The notes under the pieces are model-generated. The model saw only the letters and a program-made list of their open reading frames with translations, made no database searches and had not been told where the DNA came from. The translations under genes and the position numbers were made by a program. A DNA stretch of 6,566 bases from Acidimicrobiaceae bacterium (lineage in GTDB: Bacteria > Actinomycetota > Acidimicrobiia > Acidimicrobiales > Microtrichaceae): assembly GCA_003514205.1 (NCBI GenBank), contig DORQ01000043.1, positions 10,819-17,384 on the forward strand. Reading direction: 5' to 3'. Of this stretch, positions 6,078 through 6,566 are shown in pieces (the first letter of the stretch is position 1; each line of letters starts with the position of its first letter).

Positions 6078-6566
6078 ATGCCCGCGAGTGACCTCCTCAA
6101 CCCCTCTCAGACGCAGTATCGGCGGATCACCCAGCTCTGCATTCTTGCGCTGTCCGCCATTGTGGTCACCGGGGCTGGCGTTCGTCTGACCGGTTCGGGA
6201 CTCGGGTGTACCGATTGGCCGCTGTGCGAAGAAGGCAAGTTTGTGGCCGCGCTCGAGTTTCACCCGATGGTTGAGTTCGTTAACCGCTTAATCACCGGCG
6301 TGGTCTCACTCGCAGTTGCTGCTGCGGTGCTCGGATCGATGCGCCGCCAACCACGGCGGGCCGATCTCACTCGTTGGTCCTGGGTCCTCGTTGCCGGAGT
6401 CGTTGCCCAGATCATCATTGGGGCGTTCGTGACCAAGAGCGATCTGAAGTACTCGGTGGTGGCGATTCACTTCCTGGTATCCATGGTGTTGATTTGGGCC
6501 GCAGTAGTACTGAACCATCTAGCTGGCCGAGAAGACACCGACCAACGGAAGCGCCGGTGGCCAACC
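6078..6566 (+). CDS. ctaA: Heme A synthase, N-terminal 163 residues, partial
   Basis: CtaA (COX15 family) oxidises the C8 methyl of heme O to a formyl group, giving heme A; it is a membrane protein working directly after CtaB. The reading frame is open to the window end. The first helix (about 19-34) leads into the hallmark GAGVRLTGSGLGCTDWPLC (32-50), with C44 and C50 as the exoplasmic cysteine pair. EFVNR (66-70) carries the conserved Glu E66. Further helices lie at about 71-87, 100-117 and 126-147, and AIHFLVSM (129-136) holds H131, a probable heme ligand. The ExxHR His of Bacillus-type CtaA is N69 here; I recall Asn at this place in other actinobacterial CtaA proteins, so it is probably lineage-typical. 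ATG 6078 is the start because it begins the alignable sequence and sits at leaderless distance from a -10 box. The rest of the protein, about half, lies outside the window. Confidence 0.95.
   Translation, partial: MPASDLLNPSQTQYRRITQLCILALSAIVVTGAGVRLTGSGLGCTDWPLCEEGKFVAALEFHPMVEFVNRLITGVVSLAVAAAVLGSMRRQPRRADLTRWSWVLVAGVVAQIIIGAFVTKSDLKYSVVAIHFLVSMVLIWAAVVLNHLAGREDTDQRKRRWPT

Overview
The window carries most of an aerobic terminal-oxidase locus from a bacterium, most likely an actinobacterium. The evidence is the fused subunit II/cytochrome c (caa3 type), the ctaA with an EFVNR motif next to a divergent ctaB, the GTG starts and moderately high GC, and an apparently leaderless promoter. The gene order resembles what I recall from Acidimicrobiia, but that lineage call is from memory and I could not test it.

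Layout, right to left. At the right end ctaA (heme A synthase, + strand, cut by the window end) diverges from ctaB (heme O synthase, - strand) across a 184-base intergenic region. After ctaB and a 141-base gap comes a tightly packed five-gene operon on the - strand: a 544-residue relative of oxidase subunit I that has lost almost every catalytic residue, a short subunit III-like protein, a 289-residue seven-helix membrane protein of unknown function, a subunit II lipoprotein with CuA site and C-terminal cytochrome c, and finally genuine subunit I (ctaD), cut by the left end. Junctions within the operon are 4-base ATGA/GTGA overlaps or gaps of 10-12 bases, so transcription as a unit and translational coupling are likely.

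How it works together: CtaB and CtaA convert heme B to heme O and then heme A. Heme A is inserted in CtaD. CoxB takes electrons through its own heme c and CuA and passes them to CtaD, which reduces oxygen. The first three operon genes are the unusual part. The subunit I paralogue lacks the CuB ligands, the cross-linked Tyr, the heme a3 ligand and both proton-channel markers, while keeping the twelve-helix fold and the subunit I C-terminal tail. The subunit III-like protein beside it has also lost its family Glu and His signatures. Together with the unknown seven-helix protein they look like a non-catalytic membrane module built from oxidase parts and co-expressed with the real oxidase. This is the best candidate for undescribed biology here.

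No RNA genes, mobile elements, CRISPR arrays or convincing terminators were seen.
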